The notes under the pieces: model-generated | Told to the model about the DNA's origin: nothing | Seen by the model: the letters and a program-made list of their open reading frames with translations, nothing else | The model's database searches: none | Made by a program: the position numbers and the translations under genes | Assembly (NCBI GenBank): GCA_964019155.1 | Contig: OZ025242.1 | Coordinates: 19,514,592 to 19,578,591 of the forward strand | Length of the DNA: 64,000 bases | Direction of reading: 5' to 3' | Origin: Osedax fenrisi | Taxonomy: Eukaryota; Annelida; Polychaeta; Sabellida; Siboglinidae | Part shown: positions 25,149-40,572 of the stretch, in pieces | Position numbering within the stretch: the stretch's first letter is position 1 | How the letters are laid out: each line of letters begins with the position of its first letter

Positions 25149-25910
25149 ATTGAAGAACCGGTAAATAGAAAATCAAATGAATGTGGAACGAGTAAACATA
25201 CAAATTTAATTCCTATAAAATATTTAAAGAGATTATCGACATTGTTATCAAATTTAGCGAATAATGATTTACCAACAAATCGAGATTTAGTATCGAACGA
25301 AAATAAAATAGAAAATGATAACGACGATTTACAAAAACTAGCGAAATCATTGAACTCTATACCATACGAAGAACTCGATATTATAAGGCAGATAATATCA
25401 AAGGCAAATAATAAAAGATACGGGGATACATTAGATAGTCTACGAGATGATTGTAAAGAAACATCTACTAATAAGAAACGAAGAATAAATGAACAAAGAA
25501 GAGAAGGTGAAATTTCGGCGATATTTGAAAATATAGTTAACAATGAAATGTACAATAATAAAGATGATTCAATGAATATAAATCGTAATACGATTAGTAG
25601 AAATGTACACGACGACGAAGAAATAATCTCGAATAACGATTGCGATTTAGATACGGTAGATGGCGAGTTATTCCGCGAATTGGATCACAAGGAGATATAT
25701 GGAAGAGACAGCATAGAGAACGCGACTACTACACACTCCACCATCGGCCTACCAGAGTTCGTTTCGTTAGACAGCGATCTAGAATATATCGATTCCGCTA
25801 GCGAAGAAGCATCCAATAGGAGAATATTATAATTGATAGATACGGTAAGTTGTGAATCTATTCTGAGCGAAATGATCGATACCACCATGAAGAATTCTTC
25901 GATATCATAA
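25149..25910 (+). pseudogene. Plus-strand acidic gene family, copy A2
   Basis: As A1: open from after the TAA at 25146 to the TAA at 25830, family stop 25908. Two private amino-acid changes, Ser to Arg (ELFRELD) and Asp to Tyr (DLEYIDS), lie in the otherwise invariant acidic part. Confidence 0.55.
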
Positions 25911-26119
25911 TACAACAGATCACCTTATACACAGATATATAAAACAACAAAGAAACAAGATCTCGCAATCTAAAACAAAATATTTTATACTATAATTTTA
26001 TGTATATATATATATATATAGGTAAATATATTATATACATATAATATACACAAAACCTATACCTATAAATACCTATAAATATACACATAAATATGGATTG
26101 ACGTTTGGTGACAGCTAAG

Positions 26120-26212
26120 ATGAGCGAACCGAATAGAATACAGAAAATAAATATCCTTAAAAAAAGCATTGGAATTATATACATCACGTGGATATCATTT
26201 ATCGTAAAATAA
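26120..26212 (+). CDS. Short conserved ORF MSEPNRI, A2
   Basis: Same 30-codon frame as in A1. Confidence 0.25.
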   Translation: MSEPNRIQKINILKKSIGIIYITWISFIVK

Positions 26213-26226
26213 ACTTACATATATAC

Positions 26227-26262
<36 letters not shown>

Positions 26263-27149
26263 CCGGAAGAAAACATACATTTATCAGGAAAAAATCAGAA
26301 CTGATAGAAAATCGTTTTGTATTTCAATTATATAATATTGGCCCAAAATTATGAAATTATTATTTTAATATGATAAATATTAAAAAAATAGTATCACTTT
26401 TAAAAAATACGTCAACAAATATTTTTAGAGTTTTACTAATTTTTTTTTAAAATTATTTATTTATTACCATTCCTTATTTTATTGAATATTTTTATATTTC
26501 TATTTTATTTTTATATTTATACTCTTTTGTATTATTATTTCAACTAATTACTATTTTATATGTTATTTAATAATGATGGAATTTGAATATGAAATTATGA
26601 GTACAGTAAAAAGTATATATTATTGACATTATATTTAATTACATCAATACATCATATACTAAATATGTTTATTTAAATTAATATTGTGCTTCAATACAAT
26701 TTATCGATTTTAAATATTGATTAATGATATCAATATTTTCCAGTATTGTATTCAATCAATGAGAGGGTTTGACTTAATGGATATAACTCGGCTTTTTTTT
26801 TAGTATGCATGGGTATATAATTAACATTGAAAATATTTTATTATTGTGGCAAGTGTAGCTATGATTGTAGTGTATTGTTTATTGGGTCATGCTCATATTA
26901 TGTTGTTTCAAACTTGCACAATTTATTATCTTATTCATCCCTAGTTTTTGTTTCAGATTTTAAATTTATTTATAAAAAATATTTTTTTAATTTTTTGTTT
27001 TAAAGTTTTATAATACTTATATTTTACCATTACACTTTAAATACAATCTCCATAGTTAATATTTGTATTACTATACTCATACATTTTATTTTTAACGGAT
27101 GATCAAAGCTTTGTTTCAATATCTATCCGGGTTATTATACCAAATTCTG

Positions 27150-27189
<40 letters not shown>

Positions 27190-27559
27190 TGAATGCGGAT
27201 TTTCTATTTATAAATAGAGAAAATTCTTGTAAATTATATAATGACTAAACAATATAGGTATATATATAAGTATACGTATTATTAATAATAAGTATATTAT
27301 ATATAAATATATATATAAATTAAATATAGTATACATAATTTATATAAATTATATATACTAAATTATATATATATATTATTAATACACAGGTAGACAATAA
27401 TAATACTGCATATATAGATAATACTAATACTCAAAACATAGGAAATAGTATTACTAATCAATTAGATAATGTTACTTAGATTATTCTACTTATTATTTGT
27501 TATCAATATAATATATTACACAATATATATTTATATAATTTCTAAAATATAAATTTAAT

Positions 27560-27966
27560 TTAGCTTGGATATATGGTCCGGATTCAGTACCTCTATAAAC
27601 TTGTTTGAGATGTTCCTATTACTGCAATCTGATATCAGTCATAACATTTTAAGGAACGACACATTATTATCAACTATATACCAGTTATATGGATCGAATA
27701 GGTCTAACTTCAAAATAAGTGCAGAGAATAAATTCATCTGATAATATTTCCGATGAATTTCTTCCGATGGTGGAGTGTATAGTCGCCGCGTTCTCTATGC
27801 TGTCTCTTCCATATATCTCCTTGTGATCCAATTCGCTGAATAACTCGCCATCTACCGTATCTAAATCGCTACCGTTATTCGAGAATATTTCTTCGTCGAC
27901 GTGTCCTACATTTCTACTAATCGTATTACGATTTATATTCGTTGAATCATCTTTATTATTGTACAT
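27560..27966 (-). pseudogene. Minus-arm ORF, copy B2
   Basis: Same state as B1: acidic frame open from the ATG at 27966 to 27685, MNLF frame interrupted. Confidence 0.35.
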
Positions 27967-28018
27967 TTCATTGTTAACAATAGTTATATATATATTTTAT
28001 ATTAATATTAATATTGTC

Positions 28019-28801
28019 TTTGATGTACGTAACGATTCAATTGAAGATACGGTAAATAGAAAATAAAATGAATATGAAACGAGTAAACATACAAATTTAA
28101 TTCCTATAAAAGATTTAAAAATATTATCGACATTGTTATCAAATTTAGCGAATAATGATTTACCAACAAATCGAGATTTAGTATCGAACGAAAATAAAAT
28201 AGAAAATGATAACGATGATTTACAAAAACTAGCAAAATCATTGAACTCTATACCGTACGAAGAACTCGATATTATAAGGCAAATAATATCAAAGGCAAAT
28301 AATAAAAGATACGGGGATACATTAGATAGTCTACGAGATGATTGTAAAGAAACGTCTACGAATAAGAAACGAAAAATAAATGAACAAAGAAGAGAAGGTG
28401 ATATTTCGGCGATATTTGAAAATATAGTTAACAATGAAATGTAAAATAAAAAAGATGATTCAACGAATATAAATCGTAATACGATTAGTAGAAATGTACA
28501 CGTCGACGAAGAAATATTCTCGAATAACGGTAGCGATTTAGATACGGTAGATGGCGAGTTATTCAGCGAATTGGATCACAAGGAGATATATGGAAGAGAC
28601 AGCATAGAGAACGCGACTACTACACACTCCACCACCTGCCTACCAGAGTTCGTTTCGTTAGACAGCGATCTAGAAGATATCGATTCCGCTAGCGAAGAAG
28701 CATCCAATAGGACAATGTTAGAATTGATATCTACGGTAAGTTGTGAATCTATTCTAAGCGATATGATCGATACCACCATGAAGAATCCTTCTCTTTCTTA
28801 A
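28019..28801 (+). pseudogene. Plus-strand acidic gene family, copy B2
   Basis: Stops at 28064 and 28442, then open to 28799-28801. The stop pattern is identical to B1. Confidence 0.6.
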
Positions 28802-29837
28802 TACAACAGATCACCTTATGCACAGATATTTAAAATAACAAAGAAACTTGATCTCGCAATCTACCAAAATATACTTTAAACTATAATTGTATATATATAC
28901 ACATTTATATATATATATATTTATAAATGTAGAACATATGAATATAGTGCCTTTAAACCTACGTGTACATTCAAAATAACTTGTTAATTATTATATAAAA
29001 ACTATAATTTAAGGATCGGCGTTACGTTCGTGTTATTTATTATCAAAAAAATTAATTGTTAATAAAATATGCAAATATAATTATTTATCTTAAAAAAGAT
29101 GTATAATTTGTCTTTCAAAAGTAACTATTAATGCCTAAAATACGTATTATAAACATACCTATGTAAAAAAAAAGTGATGTGAAATATTTAATAAATTATT
29201 TAAATCAATTTTTGTTATCTTATAATTATTATCAGAGAATATAAAATTAGAGATTGTAATATATATATATATATATATATATAAATGTAATCTACATATT
29301 ACAATTTTGTTTGGTTATATATAATACTCAATCGTAAAAGTTTTCGACTTTTAGTATATCCATATTATATAATTTAGTAAACATAAAATAAAAATAATAC
29401 TTTAGAAGCTTATATCTCTGGACTTTTTTTTATATTGTTATGAAATATGTAAAACCCAATAGCTTTTGTTTCCTTGTATGAATCTTTATAATGATGTAGA
29501 GTATATACATAATATATAATAACTATAAAGTTAGGCTATTAAATAATGTAATATAAATATATATATATATATAATGTATAGATACAATTATTTTTAAAAT
29601 CAGGCATACAAATATGTTTATTATTTGTAGAGTAAACATTGATTAACGTATACTTGATACACGAGAAGTATAGGGACATAATAGTAATACATTTGAATTT
29701 TATCTAGGTTATAAGTTATAACACACATTACAATTATTTTTGTTTATAAAATCTCAAAAGTTATCGGTGTCCAAGTAGAGCACAAATATCCTGTCTTTTA
29801 CATGTAACCACGCTAACATAACTCCCGAACTTATAAG

Positions 29838-29872
<35 letters not shown>

Positions 29873-30712
29873 CTGGAAGAAAACATACATTTATCAGGAA
29901 AAAACCAGAACTGATAGAAAATCGTTTTGTATTTAAATTATTGGCCCATAATTTGGAATTATTATATGATAAATATTAAAAAAATATTATCACTTTAAAA
30001 AATACGTCAAAAAATGTTTTTAAAGTTTTACTCATTTTTTTATATATTGTTTTATTAATCCCTATTTCATATTTTATTGACTATTTTATATTTATATTTT
30101 ATTTTTACCAATTACTATTTTATATGTTATTTAATAATGATGACATTTGAATATGAAATTATGAGTACAGTAAAAAGTATATATTAATATGACATTATAC
30201 TTTAATTAAATCAATACATCATATACTAAATATTTTTATTTAAATTAATATTGTGCTTCAATACAATTTATCGATTTTAAATTTTGATTAATGATATGAA
30301 TATTTTCCAGTATTGTATTCAATCGACGAGAGGGTTTGACTTAATGGATATGACTTGGCTTTTTTTAGTTTGCATGGGTTATATAATTAACATTGAAAAT
30401 ATGTTATTATTGTGGCAAGTGTAGCTATGATTGTAGTGTATTGATTATTGGGTCATACTCATATTATGTTGTTCAGACTTGAATAATGTATTATCTTACT
30501 CATCCCTAGTTTTTGTTACAAATTTTAAATTTATTTATAACAATTATTTTTTAATTTTGTGTTTTTAAGTTTTATAATACTTATATTTTACCATTACACT
30601 TTGAATACAATCTCCATAGTTAATATTTGTATTACTATACTCATACATTTTTTTCAACGGATGATCATAAGCTTTGCTTCAATATGTATCCGATTTCTTA
30701 TCCCAAATTATG

Positions 30713-30743
<31 letters not shown>

Positions 30744-30836
30744 ATGAATGCGTATTTTCTATTTATAAATAGAGACAATTCTGGTAAATTATATAATGAC
30801 TAAACAATATAAGTATATATAAGTATACGTATTATT

Positions 30837-30886
<50 letters not shown>

Positions 30887-31061
30887 TACACAGGTAGACA
30901 ATAATAATACTATATATATATAGAAAATACTAATAATCAAAACATAGGAAATTGTATTACTAAGCAATTAGATAATATTACTTAGATAATTCTACTTATA
31001 ATTTGTTATCAATATAATATATTACACAATTTATATTTATATAATTTCTAAAACATAAAAT

Positions 31062-31473
31062 TTAATTTTGCTTGGATATATGGTCCGGATTCAGTACCTC
31101 TATAAACTTGTTTGAGATGTTCCTACTACTGCAAGCTGATATCAGTCTTAACATTTTAATGAGCGACATATTATTATCAAGTATATACCAGTTATATGGA
31201 TCGAATAGGTTTAACTTCAAAATAAGTGCAGAGAATAAATTCATCTGATAATGTTTCCGATGAATTTCTTCCGATGGTGGAGTGTATAGTCGCCGCGTTC
31301 TCTATGCTGTCTCTTCAATATATCTCCTTGTGATCCAATTCGCTGAATAACTCGCCATCTACCGTATCTAAATCGCTACCGTTATTCGAGAATATTTCTT
31401 CGTCGACGTGTCCTACATTTCTACTAATCGTATTACGATTTATATTCGTTGAATCATCTTTTTTATTGTACAT
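31062..31473 (-). pseudogene. Minus-arm ORF, copy C2 (nonsense at codon 53)
   Basis: The ATG at 31473 is kept, but codon 53 (Gly in other copies, EIYG) is TGA (31315-31317). The MNLFSAL frame (31244 to 31062) remains open. Confidence 0.5.
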
Positions 31474-31537
31474 TTCATTGTTAACAATAGTTATATATAT
31501 ATATATATATATATATTATATTAATATTAATATTGTC

Positions 31538-32319
31538 TTTGATGTACGTAACGATTCAATTGAAGATACGGTAAATAGAAAATAAAATGAATGTGAAACG
31601 AGTAAACATACAAATTTAATTCCTATAAAAGATTTAAAGAGATTATCGACATTGTTATCAAATTTAGCGAATAATAATTTACCAACAAATCGAGATTTAG
31701 TATCGAATGAAAACAAAATAGAAAATGATAACGACGATTTACAAAAACTAGCGAAATCATTGAACTCTATACCATACGAAGAACTCGATATTATAAGGCA
31801 GATAATATCAAAGGCAAATAATAAAAGATACGGGGATACATTAGATAGTCTACGAGATGATTGTAAAGAAACGCATACGAATAAGAAACGAAGAATAAAT
31901 GAACAAAGAAGAGAAGGTGATATTTCAGCGATATTTGAAAATATAATTAACAATGAAATGTAAAATAATAAAGATGATTCAACGAATATAAATCGTAATA
32001 CGAGTAGTAGAAATGTACACGTTGACGAAGAAATATTCTCGAATAACGATAGCGATTTAGATACGGTAGATGGCGAGTTATTCAGCGAATTGGATCATAA
32101 GGAGATATAAGGAAGAGACAGCATAGCGAACTCGGCGACTACATACTCCACTATCGGCCTACCAGAGTTCGTTTCGTTAGACAGCGATCTAGAAGACATC
32201 GATTCCGTTAGAGAAGAAGCATCCAATAGAAAATATTAGAATTGATATCTATGGTAAGTTGTGAATCTATTCTGAGCGATCTGAACGATACTACTATGAA
32301 GAATTATTCGCTATCATAA
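31538..32319 (+). pseudogene. Plus-strand acidic gene family, copy C2
   Basis: TAA at 31583, 31961 and 32108 as in C1. In addition a one-base deletion in the ASNRK region leads to a TAG at 32237. The C1 family end is recognisable to 32317-32319. Confidence 0.6.
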
Positions 32320-32533
32320 TACAACAGATCACCTTATACACAGATATTTAAAATAACAAAGAAACTTGATCTCGCAATCTAAAACAAAATACTTTATACT
32401 ATAATTGTATATATATATATATATATAAATTATATATAAATATACACATAAATATAGATTGACGTTTGGTGTCAGCTAAGATGAGCGAACCGAATAGAAT
32501 ACAGAAAATAAATATCCTTAAAAAAAGCATTGG

Positions 32534-32580
<47 letters not shown>

Positions 32581-32583
<3 letters not shown>

Positions 32584-34692
32584 TGTTCATTCTAGAGCTA
32601 TCCAGATACCCAAATTGGGTAGTGCCCTAATTTTGTGGGTAGCTGCCCTAAATATATGATTATATGGATTAAGTTTAATTATTAAGTTATTATTAATATA
32701 ATTGTAATATCATGAATTAAAAGTGTTATATCTCTAATTATAGGAATATATTATTTAATAAATGTCAGTTTTTCAATGAATATTTATAAAATGACGATTA
32801 AATGTGTTATTATTATTCTATTATTATTTAAGTAATACAATAATGAAGAATTTATTATTTAATAAATAGCATATTTTTAATAAATATTTATATAATGACG
32901 ATTAAATGTATTATTATTTAAGTATTAAATTATTGAAGCATTTATTATTTAATAAATGACAGATTTTCAATAAATATTTAAATCCATCAAAGGATTTAAA
33001 TATTTATAATTACAAAATGGCGATTAAATGCATTATTATTATTCTATTATTATTTAAGTATTAAAATAATGGAGAATTTGAATAACTTCTGTCATAACAT
33101 TAGGATAAATTCATTATTTTTCAAATAATGGCGAATATATACTATTTTCCCTTTGTTATATCTGTTTGATATTTTATATAAACAAACAATTTAGATTCAA
33201 ATACAAATTAAATATGAAATATGATAATAAACTGCTTGAACTATATTTAGAATAATCTATTTTTAGATTGGGTAGCAAATTCACTACCCAAAATGAAAAT
33301 TGGGTAGCAAACTTTAAATATTGGGTAGTGAATTTGCTACCAATTTATATTTATAATGATATATGAAAATTAATTCAATAATTATTTTTATTCCAATTCT
33401 TTTTTTCCCAATATATATAAATCATGTGATTGATTTATTTAAAATCGTAATTTTAATATATTTATTCAAAATCCTATTTTAAAACGTAATATTAAAGTGA
33501 TATTGGAGATATTAAAAACCATCAAAATATAAAAATAATGAAACATTTAATCACCAATATTATTAATAAGTTCACTGTTTTTTATATACATAATAATTAC
33601 ACGGTATACTTTTTAAATTTATTATAATTTAATTTTTTAATTTAAAATTATTATGATTATCATAATGATATTAATATTCAATATTTAATAATATTATATT
33701 ATTATATTAATATCCCACTTATCATAATTATTATTCCTATATATAATATATAATGTTTAAAAGATAAAGTCATAAATATCATGTATTATACTACTTATTA
33801 GTTAGTATATATATTGCATTTAAAATCAACCATACTGAGTACGTACTGCAGGTTGATACATGAGCATGACATATTTTATATTGATTTTATTATGATAAAA
33901 TTGGTATCACTGGAAAGCTAATTAAATTATATAATACAATTCATATTATGTTTTTTTTTTAATTTATATTTAAACAAAAGTTATTAACAAAAATGTGCTA
34001 ATAAATTATTACATTTTAATAATAAATAAAATTATAATATACATTCTAATTAATTCTTTATATTATGACATTAAAATATCTTATAAAAATTATATATAAT
34101 AATGTGTATCAGTATAATATAATAATATTAATATAGATATAGGTATTTTTGTATATTTTAATATACCTACCTATAAGTATTATACCTACCTATTTACAAT
34201 ATACCAATATACCTACCTATTTATAAGTATGATATATTATATATCAATATTATAACTTTTAGACTTCATAATTTTCAATAATTTAACTTTTAGACTACCT
34301 AATTTTCAATATTATAATATATCGACAACCTAATTTTCAATATTATAAATACTCGACGATCAAATTTTTAATATCTAAATATCTCATGAATCAAATGTTG
34401 AGGAGATTGAATATAACAATAATTATTTGATATCATTGTATCAGAATTACAATTTGTAAATCATTTAATTGTAAACGAATAATAAGTAATCGAATCGAAT
34501 ACTTATTTTGCTATTTATTTACATTTCCTCAGGATTTAAGCGTCCATCTAATATATCATTTATCATAAATGTATTTATAAATACATGGCAAAATTACCCA
34601 AATATGTCATCCTATATTTTACTTAGTAAAATATATTTAAATGCCCTATACTAATTTTTTTTTGGTAGCTGCCCTGAAACCTAGAATGAACA

Positions 34693-34695
<3 letters not shown>
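32581..34695. mobile_element. Non-autonomous DNA transposon with TIRs, copy 3
   Basis: 2115 bp with the same CAGTGTTCATTCTAG termini and the same site in TA. No coding capacity seen. Confidence 0.85.
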
Positions 34696-34739
<44 letters not shown>

Positions 34740-35738
34740 CTGGAAGAAAATATACATTTTATCAGGAAAAAATCAGAACTGATAGAAAATCGTTTTGTAT
34801 TTCAATTATATAATATTGGCCCAAAATTATGAAATTATTATTTTAATATGATAAATATTAAAAAAATAGTATCACTTTTAAAAAATACGTCAACAAAAGT
34901 TTTTAGAGTTTTACTAATTTTTTTTAAAATTGTTTATTTATTATTATTTCTTATTTTATTGAATATTTTTATATTTCTATTTTATTTTTATATTTATACT
35001 CTTTTGTATTATTATTTCAACTAATTACTATTTTATATGTTGTTTAATAATGATGAAATTTGAATATGAAATTATGAGTACAGTAAAAAGTATATATTAA
35101 TGACATTATACTTTAATTAAATCAATACATCATATACTAATATGGTTATTTAAATTAAAATTGTGCTTCAATATAATTAATCGATTTTAAATTTGGATTA
35201 ATGATATGAATATCGTGCAGTATTGCATTCAATCGATGAGAGTGTTTGACTTAATGGATATGACTTTGCTTTTTTTAGTTTGCATGGGTTATATAATTAA
35301 CATTGAAAATATGTTATTATTGTGGCAAGTGTAGCTATGATTATAGTGTATTGTTTATTGGGTCATGCTCATCTTATTTTGTTTCAAACTTGCAAAATGT
35401 ATTATCTTACTCATCCCTAGTTTTTGTTACAAATTTTTAATTTATTTATAAAAATTATTTTTTTAATTTTGTTGTTTTAAGTTTTATAATACTTATATTT
35501 TACCATTACACTTTGAATACAATCTCCATAGTTAATAGTTTTATTACTATACTCATACATTTTTTTTTCAACGGATGATCATAAGCTTTGCTTCAATATG
35601 TATCCGATTTCTTATCCCAAATTATGAATTATATATATATATATAATGAATGCGTATTTTCTATTTATAAATAGAGACAATCCTGGAAAATTATATAATG
35701 ACTAAACAATATAGGTATATATAAGTATACGTATTATT

Positions 35739-35789
<51 letters not shown>

Positions 35790-35886
35790 ATGAATGCGTA
35801 TTTTCTATTTATAAATAGAGACAATTCTGGTAAATTATATAATGACTAAACAATATAAGTATATATAAGTATACGTATTATTAATA

Positions 35887-35918
<32 letters not shown>

Positions 35919-36095
35919 TACACAGGTAGACAATAATAATACTATATATATATATAGAAAATACTAATAATCAAAACATAGGAAATTGTATTACTAAGCA
36001 ATTAGATAATATTACTTAGATAATTCTACTTATAATTTGTTATCAATATAATATATTACACAATTTATATTTATATAATTTCTAAAACATAAAAT

Positions 36096-36513
36096 TTATT
36101 TTTGCTTGGATATATGGCCCGGATTCAGTACCTCTATAAACATGTTTGAGAGGATCATACTACTGCAAGCTGATATCAGTATTAACATTTTAAGGAGAAA
36201 TACATTTTTATCAACTATATACCAGTTATATGGATCGAATAGGTTTAACTTTAAAATAAGTGCAGAGAATAAATTCATCTGACAATGTTTCCGATGAATT
36301 TCTTCCGATGGTGGAGTGTGTATTCGACGCGCTCTCTATGCTGTCTCTTCCATATATCTCCTTGTGATCCAATTCGTTGAATAACTCGCCATCTACCGTA
36401 TCTAAATCGCTATCGTTATTCGAGAATATTTCTTCATCGACCTGTCCTATATTTCTACTAATCGTATTACGATTTATATTCGTTGAATCGTCTTTTTTAT
36501 TTTTACATTTCAT
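36096..36513 (-). CDS. Minus-arm ORF, copy D2a
   Basis: As D1a (MKCKNKKDDS start at 36513), with Asp where D1a has Asn (SNNDSDLD). MNLFSAL frame open from 36278. Confidence 0.35.
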
Positions 36514-36525
36514 TGTTAACAATAG

Positions 36526-37341
36526 TTATATATATTTTATATTAATATTAATATTGTGTTTGATGTACGTAATGATTCAATTGAAGATACGGTAAATATA
36601 AAATCAAATGAATATGAAACGAGTAAACATACAAATTTAATTCCTATAAAAGATTTAAAGAGATTATCGACATTGTTATCAAATTTAGCGAATAATGATT
36701 TACCAACAAATCGAGATTTAGTATCGAACGAAAATAAAATAGAAAATGATAACGATGATTTACAAAAACTAGCAAAATCATTGAACTCTATACCGTACGA
36801 AGAACTCGATATTATAAGGCAAATAATATCAAAGGCAAATAATAAAAGATACGGGGATACATTAGATAGTCTACGAGATGATTGTAAAGAAACGTCTACG
36901 AATAAGAAACGAAAAATAAATGAACAAAGAAGAGAAGGTGATATTTCGGCGATATTTGAAAATATAGTTACCAATGAAATGTAAAATAAAAAAGATGATT
37001 CAACGAATATAAATCGTAATACGATTAGTAGAAATGTACACGTCGACGAAGAAATATTCTCGAATAACGGTAGCGATTTAGATACGGTAGATGGCGAGTT
37101 ATTCAGCGAATTGGATCACAATGAGATATATGGAAGAGACAGCATAGAGAACGCGACTACTACACACTCCACCATCTGCCTACCAGAGTTCGTTTCATTA
37201 GACAGCGATCTAGAAGATATCGATTCCGCTAGCGAAGAAGCATCCAATAGGACAATGTTAGAATTGATATCTACGGTAAGTTGTGAATCTATTCTAAGCG
37301 ATATGATCGATACCACCATGAAGAATCCTTCTCTTTCTTAA
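36526..37341 (+). pseudogene. Plus-strand acidic gene family, copy D2a
   Basis: As D1a: open through FDVRNDS and the core to a TAA at 36982, then open to the family stop at 37339. Confidence 0.6.
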
Positions 37342-38369
37342 TACAACAGATCACCTTATGCACAGATATTTAAAACAACAAAGAAACTTGATCTCGCAAT
37401 CTACCAAAATATACTTTAAACTATAATTGTATATATATACACATTTATATATATATATATATTTATAAATGTAGAACATATGAATATAGTGCCTTTAAAC
37501 CTACGTGTACATTCAAAATAACTTGTTAATTATTATATAAAAACTATAATTTAAGGATCGGCGTTACGTTCATGTTATTTATTATCAAACAAATTAATTG
37601 TTATTAAAATATGCAAATATAATTATTTATCTTAAAAAATATGTATAATTTGTATTTCAAAAGTAACTATTAATGCCTAAAATACATATTATAAACATAC
37701 CTCTGTAAAAAAAAGTGATGTGAAATATTTAGTAAATTATTTAATTCAATTTTTGTTACCTTATCATTATTATCAGAGAATATAAAATTAGAGATTATAA
37801 TACATATAAATGTAATCTACATATTAACATTTTGTTTGGTTATATAATACTCAATCGTAAAAGTTTCGACTTTTTAGTATATCCATTTTTTATAATTTAG
37901 TAAACATAAAATAAAACTAATACTTCAGTATTATTCTAATCAGAAGCTTATATCACTGGTTTTTTTCTATTTTTATGCAATATATAAAACCCAATAGATT
38001 TTGTTTCCTTGTATGACTCTTTATAATGATGTAGAATATATACATAATATATAGAAAATATAAAGTTAGGCTATTGAATAATGTAATATAAATATATATA
38101 ATGTATAGATACAATTATTTTCAAAATCAGGCATACAAATATGTTTATTATTTGTAGAATAAACATTGATTAACGTATAGGTAACCTACTTGATAAGCGA
38201 GAATGATAGGGACATAATATTAATACATTTGAATTTTATATAGGTTATAACAAACATACAAATTACCTTTTTTTTATATAAAATCTCAAAAGTTAACGGT
38301 GTTCAAGTAGAACACAAATTCCCTATCTTTTACATGTAACGACGCAAATGTAACCCCAGAACTTGTAAG

Positions 38370-38370
<1 letters not shown>

Positions 38371-38453
<83 letters not shown>
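38371..38453. repeat. Complex (TA)n tract in D2
   Basis: Longer counterpart of the D1 tract at 19697. Confidence 0.85.
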
Positions 38454-38459
<6 letters not shown>

Positions 38460-38486
38460 AATATAGATTGACGATTGGTGACTAAG

Positions 38487-38651
38487 ATGAGCGAACCTAA
38501 CAGAATACATAAAATAAATATCTTCAAAAATGCGTTGGATTATATACATTACTTGGATATCATTTATCGTAAAATAAACCTATTTATACATATATATATA
38601 TACATATATGTATATATATATTATTTAAAGTTTACTGATAGTGTAACTTAA
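38487..38651 (+). CDS. Short conserved ORF MSEPNRI, D2a form
   Basis: Same 54-codon frame as at 19802. Confidence 0.3.
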   Translation: MSEPNRIHKINIFKNALDYIHYLDIIYRKINLFIHIYIYIYVYIYYLKFTDSVT

Positions 38652-39674
38652 ATACTGCATAATTTATGTTTAGAGCAAAACATCATTCTCTGCCACCAAA
38701 CTTACAGAATCTATTCAAGGTTAAGGCTTATGATAATCTAGTTCAGGGCTACAGTTGTGGAACAATTTAACAAAATATTTAGAATTAAAAATAGTATATA
38801 TGATTTAATTTAATACTAATTATAAAAAGGTTTTGATACATTTTTATGATGACAATTAACTTTTATTAATACCCAACTTGATAAAATAGATAACTAATGA
38901 TATTTATTATTTTTAATTATCACACTAATGATATTAATTGACCAATGATACTTTTTATATTGTTTTATTTTTATTATTTACATTTATTTTATTTATTTGT
39001 TGACATAATATAAATTCTAAAAAACATTTTCATGTTCTCATGCATAATATAAAATTACACTCTTGACTTATTATAAAAAATATTAATATAAAAAATTAAT
39101 TACTTTTTAGTTTAATTTTTTTTAATTTTGTTGACATAATAAATTACCAACATATAAATTACCCAAACATATTTTACTCTTTTTCCATTTATGACTTAAT
39201 ATACAATTAATAACAACAACACATACTTTACATTCTTTTGACAACATATACAATTATGAAAATTTGAAATTTTGAATTATTATAAAATAATTGAAAAATA
39301 ATTTATACTAATTAAATTTATTTTAGAGTATTAATTACAAAAATATTTGTTATTAGGTATTGGCTTATTATTGTGTATTATTGTATTTATATTTGTATTT
39401 AAACTTTATATTTATTTACGTTTTGTCGAATTATTAATTTGTTTAAACAAATTTGTTTTAAGTATTTTATTTTATTTTATTTTATATGTCTTACTTTAAA
39501 TTTTATTTATTACATGATGAATGACATTATGAGGAGTTTTTTAAAATGTATTCTATCGATTTTAATATTGTATTGTATTTATAATAAAATATTACTATTA
39601 TAACAAGTAATCTATTAGAATAACACATTTAATAATGTTAACTATATTTTATATTGTGTGTTTTTTATAAGGTA

Positions 39675-39929
39675 ATGGCTGATTTTTGTGTTAATGTGGA
39701 TATGGTACGTATCGAGGAAATGGATATATTTGTAGTGAGAGGTAATTATTGTCAGTGTTCGTATTATAGAAACAAATATGATCCCTACGGCATTGGACCT
39801 GACGCACCCATATACTCGAAGTTGATACACCATCTATCCTCATTATTTTCAATTATTGTTGGCTATTCTGGATATAAATTTAATAATTTAATATCTCTGA
39901 TTTTTTATAAATGTATTATTCTAATATAA
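39675..39929 (+). CDS. Small ORF MADFCVNV, copy 2
   Basis: Same protein as at 20990. Confidence 0.45.
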   Translation: MADFCVNVDMVRIEEMDIFVVRGNYCQCSYYRNKYDPYGIGPDAPIYSKLIHHLSSLFSIIVGYSGYKFNNLISLIFYKCIILI

Positions 39930-40069
39930 AACTAATTAATTAAATTTGTATTGATAATTTTGTTATTATGTATATAACTTTTACTAATTTTAAATCTTAA
40001 AATTTTATTTTATCATATTTATTTTAATTTTACTTTTACTATAATGTTCTCCTCATAAATGTTATTTAG

Positions 40070-40141
40070 GAAAGTGAAACTGGTAAACGAATAGATAATC
40101 AACGTGCTTCTTCGTTTACCATGGTCATGCCTACATTATAA
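40070..40141 (+). CDS. Exon-like tail downstream of MADFC, copy 2
   Basis: Same 23-residue frame after TTATTTAG as at 21385. Confidence 0.35.
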   Translation, partial: ESETGKRIDNQRASSFTMVMPTL

Positions 40142-40370
40142 TTATATATATATATATATATATATATAATGAATACATATTTGCTATTTATAAATAGAGT
40201 AAATCATAGTAAATTATATAATGACTAAACAATATAGGTATATATAAGTATACATATTATTAATAATAATTATAATTATATAATTATGTTATATATATAT
40301 ATAAATTAAATATTGTACACATAATTTATATAAATTATATATACTAAATTATATATATATATATATAATA

Positions 40371-40423
<53 letters not shown>

Positions 40424-40572
40424 CATATAGGTAGAAAATAATAATACACAAAACATAGGAAATAGTATTAATAAGAAATTAGATGATGTTACTTAGATAA
40501 TTCTACTTATAATTTGTTATCAATATAATATATTACACAATTTATATTTATATAATTTCTAAAACATAAAAT

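Larger units (their letters stand above)
23421..26260 (+). repeat. Monomer A2
   Basis: Complete A unit, same content as A1. Its full head (23421-24580) is non-coding. The (TA)n tracts near 24450 and 24490 are shorter than in A1. Confidence 0.88.
26261..29870 (+). repeat. Monomer B2
   Basis: Same organisation as B1, including the long gene-free tail (about 28920-29840). Confidence 0.88.
29871..34737 (+). repeat. Monomer C2
   Basis: Head, module, short tail and transposon as in C1, followed directly by D2 without a C' unit. Confidence 0.88.
38616..40141 (+). repeat. D-specific 1.5-kb segment, copy 2
   Basis: Near-identical to the first copy; outside the two ORFs below I see only AT-rich non-coding sequence. 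Confidence 0.8.
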